Assembly (NCBI GenBank): GCA_004796375.1
Contig: QZLA01000188.1
Location: forward strand, 1 to 44,937
DNA length: 44,937 nt
Reading direction: 5' to 3'
From: Desulfobacteraceae bacterium
Lineage (GTDB): Bacteria; Desulfobacterota; Desulfobacteria; Desulfobacterales; Desulfobacteraceae
The stretch's first letter is position 1. Each line of letters opens with the position of its first letter. Positions 1 to 7,019 of the stretch are shown piece after piece. The notes under the pieces were generated by a model. The model did no database searches, was not told the DNA's origin, and was given only the letters and a program-made list of their open reading frames with translations. A program made the position numbers and the translations under genes.

Positions 1-437
1 ATCAGGCCCACCCGGCCCATACCGGTATCGATTTTAACATGGACATTCAGTGGTTTTCCCAAAGAAACGGCTGCTTCGGACAACGCAGTGGCCATCTCCA
101 GGTTGTAGACCGTGGTGCTCAGGGCAAGGGCCAGAAGCTTTGGGACCTGTTCGGGAGGCACATAACCGAAAATCAGGATCGGGGCCATGATACCGGCATG
201 TCTGAGTTCCACGGCTTCATGAAGTCTGGCAACCCCGAGCCATTGGGCACCGCTTTCCAAGGCTGCCCGGGCGACTTCCACAGCGCCATGACCATATCCG
301 TCGGCCTTGACCACAGCCATGAACGTCACCTGGCTGCGGCACTTGGCCTTGAGCTGGCAGACATTGTGCCTGATGGCGTTCAAGTCGATTCTGGCCCGAA
401 CCAGGGGCATGGCATCCAGCGGTATCATGGCATCCAT
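1..437 (-). CDS. alr: Alanine racemase, N-terminal part (runs off the window)
   Basis: PLP-dependent racemase that interconverts L- and D-alanine for peptidoglycan. Only the first about 145 residues lie in the window; the gene continues past position 1. The translation shows the family start R-x-R-I-D-L-N-A-I-R-H-N, then VVKADGYGHGA with the PLP-binding lysine at residue 44, and later KIDTGMGRVG. The chosen ATG at 437 is 5 bases past the nrdG stop; an in-frame GTG at 446 overlapping nrdG is an alternative. The spacing says it is co-transcribed with nrdD and nrdG, an unusual pairing of DNA-precursor and wall genes. Family assignment is firm; the start is less sure. Confidence 0.93.
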   Translation of the reverse strand, partial: MDAMIPLDAMPLVRARIDLNAIRHNVCQLKAKCRSQVTFMAVVKADGYGHGAVEVARAALESGAQWLGVARLHEAVELRHAGIMAPILIFGYVPPEQVPKLLALALSTTVYNLEMATALSEAAVSLGKPLNVHVKIDTGMGRVGL

Positions 438-442
438 CTGTA

Positions 443-1183
443 TCACCGAATCCGGCAGGTTTCAACAAAAGATTGGGCAATACAGCGAAAGCGCTCCAGA
501 TGTGTTGACGTATAAAAGTGATCCGGGTTTTGTGCAAAATCAGGGTCAAGCACCCCGGTATGGCGGGTGCATGCCTGGAGGTGATACAGCTGGGCGCCTT
601 GAATCATTTCCCCGATGTCTGCCATGATTTCCGGGGTAATGAACGGAGAGGCACAGGTGGTTCTGAACTCATACCCGGGCGCCTTTTCCATGATCAGTTC
701 AATACTCTGCTGGATGACCTTCACACCGTTTTGGGCCCCGTCCTTTGACAGGGTGCGCCAAACCCGGTGATAGTTGGGCAGACTGGTTTTAATGTCCATG
801 GCAATGTAATCCACCAGGTTTTCGTCCAGAAGGGACTGGAGTATCTGAGGCCGGCTGCCGTTGGTGTCAAGTTTGACTTTGAACCCCATGTCTTTGACTG
901 TTCTGCAAAATAGATCCAGATCATGCTGAAGGCAGGGTTCCCCACCGGTAACGGCGACGCCGTCAAGCAGGCCTCTTCGTTTTTCTAGAAATCGGAAGAT
1001 ACTGCCGGTGGTCCACCCCTGCCCGTGGCCGATGGTCGTCTCACCACCGGCGATCAAACCCGGGTTGTGGCAGTACGGGCAGGAAAAATTGCACCCCTGG
1101 GTGAATACCAGGCAGGAGAGTGTTCCTGGAAAGTCAATCAGGGTGTTTTTCTGGAATCCGCCGATATGCATGGCCGTCGTCAA
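443..1183 (-). CDS. nrdG: Anaerobic ribonucleotide reductase activating protein (radical SAM)
   Basis: Radical SAM activase that generates the glycyl radical on NrdD using S-adenosylmethionine and a 4Fe-4S cluster. At 246 residues it fits the longer NrdG2-type activase (the shorter enterobacterial NrdG has about 155). The cluster motif GCNFSCPYCHNP supplies Cys31, Cys35 and Cys38 (C-x3-C-x2-C), followed by a glycine-rich GVAVTGGEP segment that binds SAM. The ATG at 1183 lies 3 bases after the nrdD stop, so the two are one transcript and probably translationally coupled. The alr gene follows 5 bases after its stop. Confidence 0.95.
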   Translation of the reverse strand: MTTAMHIGGFQKNTLIDFPGTLSCLVFTQGCNFSCPYCHNPGLIAGGETTIGHGQGWTTGSIFRFLEKRRGLLDGVAVTGGEPCLQHDLDLFCRTVKDMGFKVKLDTNGSRPQILQSLLDENLVDYIAMDIKTSLPNYHRVWRTLSKDGAQNGVKVIQQSIELIMEKAPGYEFRTTCASPFITPEIMADIGEMIQGAQLYHLQACTRHTGVLDPDFAQNPDHFYTSTHLERFRCIAQSFVETCRIR

Positions 1184-1186
1184 GGA

Positions 1187-3277
1187 TTACGCCACGTTAT
1201 AGGTTCTGCGCATGGCAAATTCGGTCTGCTTGCCGTCGTTCCACTGACCGATGGGCCTGAGGTATCCCACTACCCTGGAATAGATTTCCGTGGATGCATC
1301 GCATTGGGTACAGGCGGCATGCTCTCCGGAAATATATCCGTGGGAGGGGCAGACACTGAATGTGGGTGTCAAGGTGAAGTATGGAAGATGATAACTGCTT
1401 GACACCTTTTTCACAAGGCTTTTGACGGTCTGGGTGTCAAAGACCTCCTCTCCCAGGAAAAGATGGAGAACCGTTCCGCCCGTATATTTGGTCTGCAAGC
1501 GGTCCTGAAGTTCAAGTGCTTCAAACAGGTCGTCGGTATAATTGACAGGCAGATGGGTGGAGTTGGTGTAAAAGGGGTCTTTACCCTCGCGGAATTCAGC
1601 CTCATTGGCACAGATGATATCTTCAAAACGCGTTTTATCCTTCATGGCAAACCGGTAAACCGTACCTTCAGCCGGGGTGGCCTCAAGATTGAAAATCTCA
1701 TCTGTTTCCTCCTGAAGATTTTCAATGCGCTTGCGGATATGATCCATGACCCGGATGGAAAACTGCTGTCCCTGGTCTGTGGCAATACCGTGCCCCATGA
1801 AATTGAGGCAGGCTTCATTCATTCCCAGAATGCCGATGGTGGAGAAATGGTTCCGCCAGTAGACCCCGGTGCTTTCTTTGATCTGTCTCAGGTAGAATTT
1901 GGAGTAGGGGTACAGGTCACCCTCGGTAAAGCGCTCAAGCACTTTGCGTTTGATATTCAGGGATTCTGCGGCAATACTGATCAGTTCATCCAGCGTATCA
2001 AAGAACTGGGCTTCTGTATCGGCCAGGTAGCCGATCCGCGGCAGGTTCAGCGTAACAACGCCGATGGAACCGGTCAGGGGGTTGGCGCCGAAAAGCCCAC
2101 CGCCCCGTTTCCTCAATTCCCGGTTGTCCAGACGCAAGCGGCAGCACATGGACCGGGCGTCCTCGGGTGACATGTCCGAGTTCACAAAGTTTGAAAAGTA
2201 GGGGATGCCATATTTTCCGGTCATTTTCCAAACATTTTCAAGGTTGGGGTTGTCCCAGTCGAAATCGGCCGTGATATTGTAGGTAGGGATCGGGAAGGTA
2301 AACACCCGGCCCTTGGCATCGCCTTCCATCATGACCTGGGCAAAGGCATCATTAATCATGTCCATTTCCGGCTGATAATCGGCGTAGGTCTCGACTTGAT
2401 ATTTGCCGCCGATGATCACGGGGGTGTCTTTGAGGGTGGCAGGAACGACCAGGTCCATTGTGATGTTGGTAAATGGGGTCTGAAATCCGACCCGGGTTGG
2501 AATATTGATGTTGAACACAAACTCCTGGAGCGCCTGTTTGACCTGGCCGGCATCAAGGCGGTCTGCCCTGACGAACGGGGCCAGCAGGGTGTCGAAGTTG
2601 GACATGGCCTGGGCACCGGCCGCTTCCCCCTGGAGGGTATAAAAAAAGTTGACGATTTGTCCAAGCGCGCTTCTGAAATGTTTGGGCGGAGAGCTTTCCA
2701 CCTTGCCGGCCACCCCTTTGAACCCCTGGATCAAGAGGTCCTGCAGATCCCATCCCACGCAATATACCGACAGGAGACTCAGGTCGTGGATGTGGATATC
2801 TCCGTTATAATGAGCGTCTCTGATCTGCGGCGGGTAGATCCTGTTCAGCCAGTATTCGGCAGTGATATCTGATGAGATAAAGTTGTTCAACCCTTGAAGG
2901 GAGTAGCTCATGTTGCTGTTTTCTTTGACCTTCCAGTCCATACGCCGGATGTAGGAGTCCATGAGATCCACATTTTCATTGATAGCGATTTTCCGGATCT
3001 GGTTATGCTGCTCCCGGTAAATAATATAGGCTTTGGCGGTTTTGTAAAACGGCGAGTCCAGAAGCACACGTTCAACAATATCCTGCACTTCCTCCACTTC
3101 AGGAATGGGGCCGAGTCTCAAATCCCTGGCAAGGGTGACCACTTTAAGGGTCAGTTTTGTAGCTTCCCTGCCGTTAAATTCTCCGGTGGCGATGCCGGCT
3201 TTTTCAATGGCTTCCGTAATTTTTGAAGGGTCAAACTCAACAACTCTTCCGTCCCGTTTTTTAATCTGCTCGAACAT
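1187..3277 (-). CDS. nrdD: Anaerobic (class III) ribonucleoside-triphosphate reductase
   Basis: Oxygen-sensitive glycyl-radical enzyme that reduces NTPs to dNTPs. The 696 residues hold an N-terminal ATP-cone (about 1-95, starting with the IKKRDGRVVEFD pattern), the 10-stranded barrel with a Cys378-Cys379 pair in SMCCRLRLD, a zinc-binding segment C-x2-H...C-x2-C near the end, and the radical site RVVGYLRP with Gly671, 26 residues from the C-terminus. The start ATG has AAGGAG about 8 bases upstream. The ATP-cone fits allosteric control by ATP/dATP. Upstream lie a good promoter and two NrdR-like boxes. It heads an nrdD-nrdG-alr operon and implies anaerobic growth. Confidence 0.97.
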   Translation of the reverse strand: MFEQIKKRDGRVVEFDPSKITEAIEKAGIATGEFNGREATKLTLKVVTLARDLRLGPIPEVEEVQDIVERVLLDSPFYKTAKAYIIYREQHNQIRKIAINENVDLMDSYIRRMDWKVKENSNMSYSLQGLNNFISSDITAEYWLNRIYPPQIRDAHYNGDIHIHDLSLLSVYCVGWDLQDLLIQGFKGVAGKVESSPPKHFRSALGQIVNFFYTLQGEAAGAQAMSNFDTLLAPFVRADRLDAGQVKQALQEFVFNINIPTRVGFQTPFTNITMDLVVPATLKDTPVIIGGKYQVETYADYQPEMDMINDAFAQVMMEGDAKGRVFTFPIPTYNITADFDWDNPNLENVWKMTGKYGIPYFSNFVNSDMSPEDARSMCCRLRLDNRELRKRGGGLFGANPLTGSIGVVTLNLPRIGYLADTEAQFFDTLDELISIAAESLNIKRKVLERFTEGDLYPYSKFYLRQIKESTGVYWRNHFSTIGILGMNEACLNFMGHGIATDQGQQFSIRVMDHIRKRIENLQEETDEIFNLEATPAEGTVYRFAMKDKTRFEDIICANEAEFREGKDPFYTNSTHLPVNYTDDLFEALELQDRLQTKYTGGTVLHLFLGEEVFDTQTVKSLVKKVSSSYHLPYFTLTPTFSVCPSHGYISGEHAACTQCDASTEIYSRVVGYLRPIGQWNDGKQTEFAMRRTYNVA

Positions 3278-3365
3278 GATCGCGCTCCTTCGGTCTGAAT
3301 GGTATTTTTTAGGAATCTGCCGCTTTTATTGATCCGGTATATGGTGTATACTGCAAACGCGAATG

Positions 3366-3395
3366 ATGATAGTTCAATATATTGATGTTTGTCAA
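3366..3395 (-). promoter_or_regulatory. Sigma70-type promoter of nrdD
   Basis: On the minus strand a perfect -35 TTGACA (3390-3395) is followed after 18 bases by a -10 TATCAT (3366-3371), about 90 bases before the nrdD start codon. The second NrdR-like box occupies the spacer between the two elements, which is where a repressor would block RNA polymerase. Read directly from sequence; activity is inferred. Confidence 0.65.
3372..3387 (-). promoter_or_regulatory. NrdR-like box 2
   Basis: Minus-strand CATCAATATATTGAAC has a perfect palindromic core CAATATATTG (10 of 10 of the conserved CWATATATWG core), though its outer bases fit less well. It lies between the -35 and -10 of the nrdD promoter. 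Together with box 1 it forms the paired-site arrangement of NrdR-regulated ribonucleotide reductase genes. Confidence 0.7.
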
Positions 3396-3402
3396 TAATA
3401 AA

Positions 3403-3418
3403 ATACTATATGTTGTGG
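3403..3418 (-). promoter_or_regulatory. NrdR-like box 1
   Basis: Minus-strand CCACAACATATAGTAT matches 13 of 16 positions of the published NrdR consensus acaCwAtATaTwGtgt. It lies just upstream of the -35 element of the nrdD promoter. Its core starts exactly 31 bp before the core of box 2, the three-helical-turn spacing known for NrdR site pairs. The nrdR gene itself is not in the window. Confidence 0.7.
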
Positions 3419-3442
3419 TTAAATCCGATTTGATTCATTTCC

Positions 3443-3691
3443 ATGCAGCTTGACCAGAATCCATTTTTTAGAAAACCGATCACCCCCTGGTATGATTCCA
3501 ATCTGGTGTGCTGGGGTGTGGTGGGGTTTGCTTTTCTGGTGTTTATCTTTGCCCTTCAGGGAATCTATGTGGTATCCAGTGAGGCGCAATTCCAAGGCCA
3601 CTTGTGGTTTCCTTCCTCCCTGGCGGTGCTGAGCTTTCTGGTGGCGTTCAAGGTGCTCCTCAGGTTGAACGCCCGCAAGAAAAATCTATAG
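3443..3691 (+). CDS. Small two-helix membrane protein, function unknown
   Basis: An 82-residue protein, family not recognised. It has a short polar N-terminus, a hydrophobic segment around residues 20-45 (VGFAFLVFIFALQGIYVV), a polar link, and a second hydrophobic segment around 53-72, ending in a basic tail (NARKKNL). This positive tail suggests both ends face the cytoplasm. No clear Shine-Dalgarno sequence precedes the ATG, which weakens the call. It is divergent from nrdD, so the NrdR boxes lie in its upstream region too, and convergent with the Nudix gene, with only 2 bases between the two stops. The coherent membrane pattern is the main support. Confidence 0.55.
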   Translation: MQLDQNPFFRKPITPWYDSNLVCWGVVGFAFLVFIFALQGIYVVSSEAQFQGHLWFPSSLAVLSFLVAFKVLLRLNARKKNL

Positions 3692-3693
3692 AT

Positions 3694-4278
3694 TTACAGC
3701 AGAATCTGGATCAGGTGGTACACGATCTTGGCGGTCACGCCCCAGATCACCACATCCTCATAGGGATAGGTCAAGCTGTAGATATCGGGCCTGTCCTGAT
3801 GGTAGGATTTGGATAGGTGGGTAATCATGAGGGTTTTAAGGGGGATCTGGAACACCCGTGAGATCTCCTCAGCGTCGTACAGGATGTTTCCTTCACGGTT
3901 CCAAAACCCTGCAAATGCCTCAATATCCTTGTTATTAATGGTTTGAAAGTGCCCCAGGGAGCCGATCACCTCGACATTGTCACGTTCAATACTGGTTTCC
4001 TCGGATAACTCCCTTAAAGCGGTCTCCATACGGGTCACATCATCCGGATCATAATGCCCCCCGGGGAATGCCATCTGGTTGGCCCACGGGTAACCCTTGG
4101 TATCTGCTTTCTGGATAAAGAGCAGGCTGGCTTCGGGGTCAAAGGAGAACAGGGCTATGACGGCGGTGGGCTGAAACAGTCCCTCAGGGGGCGGCTCTGG
4201 GTGCCGTGCTTCTGAAACAGCTTTAAATATTCTATCGTAGCAGTTTTCCCTGTTGTGTTTTATGGTGCTTGGGTTCAT
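3694..4278 (-). CDS. Nudix hydrolase, CoA-pyrophosphatase (NudL) type
   Basis: Hydrolyses a nucleoside diphosphate linked to another moiety; the NudL branch cleaves CoA and its derivatives. The motif begins FPGGHYDPDD and continues into ALRELSEET, which matches the CoA-Nudix form (FPGG-x-x-D...ALREx-x-EE). In the classical Nudix box the glycine after EE-x is Ser here, a mild departure. About 194 residues from the ATG at 4278, which has GAGAG about 8 bases upstream; a TTG at 4302 would add eight residues and is less likely. Substrate is inferred from the motif subtype only. It stands alone between genes on the other strand. Confidence 0.85.
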   Translation of the reverse strand: MNPSTIKHNRENCYDRIFKAVSEARHPEPPPEGLFQPTAVIALFSFDPEASLLFIQKADTKGYPWANQMAFPGGHYDPDDVTRMETALRELSEETSIERDNVEVIGSLGHFQTINNKDIEAFAGFWNREGNILYDAEEISRVFQIPLKTLMITHLSKSYHQDRPDIYSLTYPYEDVVIWGVTAKIVYHLIQILL

Positions 4279-4433
4279 ATGTGCTCTCGTAATACAGGAC
4301 AAAATAAGCTTTTATTATAAAGAATATTGGCTTCAAAGCAATTGGCAAATGAAAAAAGTGGGATGGCTGATGGCGGGTTGTGTTGGGATCATATTATTTA
4401 TTGATAGAAAATGCTTATATTTCAAATGGTTGC

Positions 4434-4463
4434 TTGACATGTCCCGGGCAGGTGTTGTAAAAT
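4434..4463 (+). promoter_or_regulatory. Sigma70-type promoter of the MinD-like gene
   Basis: Perfect -35 TTGACA (4434-4439), 18-base spacer, -10 TAAAAT (4458-4463), 43 bases before the ATG at 4506. Surrounding sequence 4303-4487 is AT-rich and holds no convincing gene. Confidence 0.65.
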
Positions 4464-4505
4464 CCCTCAAATGATGGTCATTTTCACTTGGAATATGGAA
4501 AACCA

Positions 4506-5417
4506 ATGCCCCATATTATCTCAATAGGCAGTGGAAAAGGCGGTGTGGGAAAGAGCCTGGTCACCTCTAACATCGGTGTGTTGCTGGCAAGGAAGGGAAA
4601 ACGGGTGTTGTTGATTGACCTGGATCTGGGTGCTGCGAACCTTCACACCTATATCGGGCAGAAGCAGCTGGATCAGGGGATTGACACATTTTTAGAAAAC
4701 CGCAATGTTCCCCTGGCATCCACGGCCATGCCGACCCGGGTTCCCAATCTGTTCTTCATCAATTCCACCAACTGCTCGATTGAGATTGCCAATCTGTTTG
4801 CCACCCAAAAATACAAGATTCTCAGAGGCCTTGCCCGCCTGCCCTATGACTATGTCCTGCTGGACCTGGGTGCAGGCACCCATTACAATATTCTTGATTT
4901 TTTTCTCGGGGCCGACGAAGGGATACTGGTCTGTACGTCAGAGCCCACCTCCATCGAAAATGCCTTTAAGTTTCTAAAATCGGTCTATTTCAGGGTGATT
5001 AAAAAAACACTTGAGCATCATGTCTTCAAAGCCGTGACCAGCCGCCTGGACCTGTCTGGTGCGTCTGTCAATCACAGTTTTAAATTAATAAAGCAGGTCC
5101 GGCAGATGGACGCACAAAAGGGGGCGTTACTTCAAAAGCGGCTCTCCAGTCTGGGATTCAAGATCATCATGAATCAGGTCAGGAAAAGCGACGATCCTAC
5201 CCTGGGACAGGTGATTGAAAAAGTTTGCCAACGGCACTTTCTGTCGCAGTTCCGTTTTATCGGTAATGTGAGATATGATGAAAAGGTTTATGATGCTGCC
5301 GTTTCAAAAAGCATCTTTATTGAAAAGTACTCCTATACCTCAAGTGCCACCGACCTGACAGTCATCGCCAATCAGATTTTAGAAGAGGATGATGCACGTC
5401 AGCATCTGATCGGGTGA
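4506..5417 (+). CDS. MinD/ParA (FlhG-like) P-loop ATPase
   Basis: A ParA/MinD-superfamily ATPase of 303 residues, the class that dimerises on ATP binding to position proteins or DNA. The N-terminus shows the deviant Walker A GSGKGGVGKS with the signature lysine, then VLLIDLDLGAANLH (A' motif) and DYVLLDLGAG (Walker B/switch II). The ATG at 4506 has GGA about 8 bases upstream; an upstream TTG at 4488 adds six residues. No amphipathic MinD tail is evident, which favours an FlhG-like or other orphan role over MinCDE division-site selection. It is coupled with the next gene: its stop overlaps that gene's possible GTG start. Its exact cargo is unknown. Confidence 0.88.
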   Translation: MPHIISIGSGKGGVGKSLVTSNIGVLLARKGKRVLLIDLDLGAANLHTYIGQKQLDQGIDTFLENRNVPLASTAMPTRVPNLFFINSTNCSIEIANLFATQKYKILRGLARLPYDYVLLDLGAGTHYNILDFFLGADEGILVCTSEPTSIENAFKFLKSVYFRVIKKTLEHHVFKAVTSRLDLSGASVNHSFKLIKQVRQMDAQKGALLQKRLSSLGFKIIMNQVRKSDDPTLGQVIEKVCQRHFLSQFRFIGNVRYDEKVYDAAVSKSIFIEKYSYTSSATDLTVIANQILEEDDARQHLIG

Positions 5418-5419
5418 TC

Positions 5420-6049
5420 ATGAAAGCGTTTGATGAACTGAATCATTACGAACTCCTGGATATTGTGCCCTCTGCATCGGTGTTTGAAATCCGCCACGCA
5501 TACCGGGATCAACTCGCTATTTACGAGGAAGGTTCCTTGTCTACCTATGCGTTGTTTTCAGATGATGAGCGCCGGCATATCCTCAAACGCCTGGAGCAGG
5601 CCTTTCAAACCCTGCTGGATGAAGAACGGCGCAATGCCTATGACAAGACCCTGGTGGCACAGGGCTTCCTGGAAGAGGCGCAGATATCAGAGCCGCGCAT
5701 GAAAAAACCCATGCCCATTTTTCAAGCGGCAAAAGCACCCGCCAAGCGGCAGGTAGCCACTCGAATCGAGGAGAAGCTTGACGAGGAGCAGACACGGGCT
5801 CTGGTTGAAAAAATAAACCTGCAGCCGTTGATTACCGGTAGGGACCTAAAAACACTCAGAGAGTTTATGGAGATTGAACTGATGGAGATTTTTGAAATCT
5901 CCAGGATCTCCGTGACCATTCTCAGCGCCATTGAGGATAACCGGGCCAAAGATCTGCCATCTCCCATTTTCCTCAAAGGTTTTTTAAAATCCTATGCCAA
6001 GTTGTTCCGGCTGGACCCGGTAAAGCTCAAACAGGGGTTTTCCCTGTAA
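5420..6049 (+). CDS. Degenerate J-domain-like plus RodZ-type HTH protein
   Basis: A 209-residue protein of two parts. Residues about 5-80 resemble a DnaJ J-domain: HYELLDIVPSAS, EIRHAYRDQL, and AFQTLLDEERRNAYDKTL. The HPD tripeptide that stimulates DnaK is absent; IYEEGS occupies the place. Residues about 135-205 form an HTH_25-like helix-turn-helix as in RodZ (LREFMEIELMEIFEISRIS, FLKGFLKSYAKLFRLDPVKL), a fold used as often for protein contacts as for DNA binding. No membrane helix. The ATG at 5420 lies 2 bases after the ATPase stop; a GTG at 5414 would overlap it. The pairing suggests it is partner or adaptor of the MinD-like ATPase; this is inference. Confidence 0.8.
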   Translation: MKAFDELNHYELLDIVPSASVFEIRHAYRDQLAIYEEGSLSTYALFSDDERRHILKRLEQAFQTLLDEERRNAYDKTLVAQGFLEEAQISEPRMKKPMPIFQAAKAPAKRQVATRIEEKLDEEQTRALVEKINLQPLITGRDLKTLREFMEIELMEIFEISRISVTILSAIEDNRAKDLPSPIFLKGFLKSYAKLFRLDPVKLKQGFSL

Positions 6050-6058
6050 CCGGACCGG

Positions 6059-6511
6059 TTATTCCTTAAATTTATTCATCCCCAGGTCCAACCCTTTGCC
6101 GTTCAATGCCATGAGTGTGGATGTACCGTGAGCAACCAGGGTTTCATTGTCATCAAATACCCGGGCCTCGGCATAGGAGATCGATTTTCCGGGTCTGATA
6201 CAGACCCCTTTGGCCAGCAGCCGGCCGCTGCTGACAGAGCTCAGGTAGTTGAGTTTGAGATCGACATTCACCAGACCCGTATCTTGGGGCAGTCTGAGAA
6301 AGGCGGCCCAGAAGGTGGCCGTATCGATCAGGGTGGCGATGACACCCCCATGGACAATCCCAAAAGGCTGGAGGTGACATTGCCCGAGACTCAGGACAAT
6401 ATCTGCTTTATCGGTTTGGATATCAAGGATCTCCATGGACATGTGATCGGGAAACGGGCTGGTTTTCACCACGTGTTTGAGTGTCTCGACGTATTCCGGG
6501 TTGATGTTCAT
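6059..6511 (-). CDS. PaaI-type hot-dog thioesterase
   Basis: Acyl-CoA thioesterase of the hot-dog fold, 150 residues. The signature FGIVHGGVIATLIDTATFWA contains the HGG motif and the Asp of the PaaI family; the C-terminal strand pattern (LLAKGVCIRPGKSISYAEARVFD) also fits. Start ATG at 6511 has AAGGAG with 7-base spacing; the longer form from 6553 would include this site and is rejected. It lies downstream of marR, with a second copy of the MarR-type operator between them, so it is probably a member of that regulator's regulon. The acyl substrate cannot be told. Confidence 0.88.
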   Translation of the reverse strand: MNINPEYVETLKHVVKTSPFPDHMSMEILDIQTDKADIVLSLGQCHLQPFGIVHGGVIATLIDTATFWAAFLRLPQDTGLVNVDLKLNYLSSVSSGRLLAKGVCIRPGKSISYAEARVFDDNETLVAHGTSTLMALNGKGLDLGMNKFKE

Positions 6512-6543
6512 GCCGGCTCTCCTTTTGTTTGTGTGATATTTAA

Positions 6544-6558
6544 TTGTATGCAAGGTAA
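6544..6558 (-). promoter_or_regulatory. MarR-type operator copy 2 (before the thioesterase)
   Basis: Top strand TTGTATGCAAGGTAA (6544-6558). Its core TTGTATGCAA is a near-palindrome and the whole matches 13 of 15 bases of the copy before marR. It lies 33 bases upstream of the thioesterase ATG and past the marR stop. A minus-strand TACAAT resembling a -10 overlaps it. Confidence 0.6.
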
Positions 6559-6572
6559 CTCGATAAATTTTT

Positions 6573-6980
6573 TTACAGCTTTTTAAGGAGCCCGCGCAAG
6601 ACCATGCCCTCTTCAGGGGTCAGTGTGGATAGAAAGGCCTGGTTCTCCTCCTCCAGAATACTTTGTATCTGCTGCGCAGTATGCCCGCCCTTCCGGGTAA
6701 GACAGATCCGGATGGCCCGCCTGTCATCCGGATTTTCCCGTCGTTCAACCAGTCCGGACCGCTCCAGGCGGTCCAGCAGCCCGGTAAGGGTGGCGCTGTC
6801 AAATTCGGTTTTCTCGCCAATGGTCTTTGAGGTGACCTGATCCTGTTCGAACAGGAAAAGCAGGGCAAGTGCCTGGGCTGAGGTGACTTCAAACCCGGCC
6901 ACCTTTTTCTGCCAGAAGCGCGCTCCGGCTCGGCTCACCCTGGACAGTTGAAAAAAAATGCAGTCCTCTGGTTTCATCAT
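6573..6980 (-). CDS. MarR-family winged-helix regulator
   Basis: A 135-residue transcriptional regulator. The winged helix spans about residues 30-105: TSAQALALLFLFEQ, then SKTIGEKTEFDSATLTGLLD as the recognition helix region, and RRENPDDRRAIRICLT, the MarR wing signature with the conserved D-x-R. C-terminal helices form the dimer interface. Two tandem ATGs (6980, 6977) are both possible; AGGA lies about 8 bases upstream. Such proteins usually respond to small aromatic or acyl ligands. A palindromic TTGTATACAA sits directly upstream, and a near copy precedes the neighbouring thioesterase gene, indicating autoregulation and control of that gene. Confidence 0.92.
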   Translation of the reverse strand: MMKPEDCIFFQLSRVSRAGARFWQKKVAGFEVTSAQALALLFLFEQDQVTSKTIGEKTEFDSATLTGLLDRLERSGLVERRENPDDRRAIRICLTRKGGHTAQQIQSILEEENQAFLSTLTPEEGMVLRGLLKKL

Positions 6981-7003
6981 TGCCAGATCCTAAATTAATT
7001 AAT

Positions 7004-7018
7004 TTGTATACAAGTTAA
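7004..7018 (-). promoter_or_regulatory. MarR-type operator copy 1 (before marR)
   Basis: Top strand TTGTATACAAGTTAA (7004-7018) with a perfect 10-base palindrome TTGTATACAA, 24 bases before the marR start. A minus-strand -35 TTGACA lies at 7035-7040, inside the end of the upstream kinase gene, and a weak -10 (TAACTT) 17 bases on overlaps the operator. Repressor binding here would hinder polymerase. Confidence 0.6.
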
Positions 7019-7019
7019 A

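Noticed and set aside
1463-2170. Open frame of 235 codons on the plus strand
   Set aside because: Antisense to nrdD, which has full conserved motifs; no domain or ribosome site.
4253-4474. Possible 73-residue hydrophobic protein
   Set aside because: It overlaps the Nudix start and the promoter of the MinD-like gene, has no ribosome site and an AT-driven composition.
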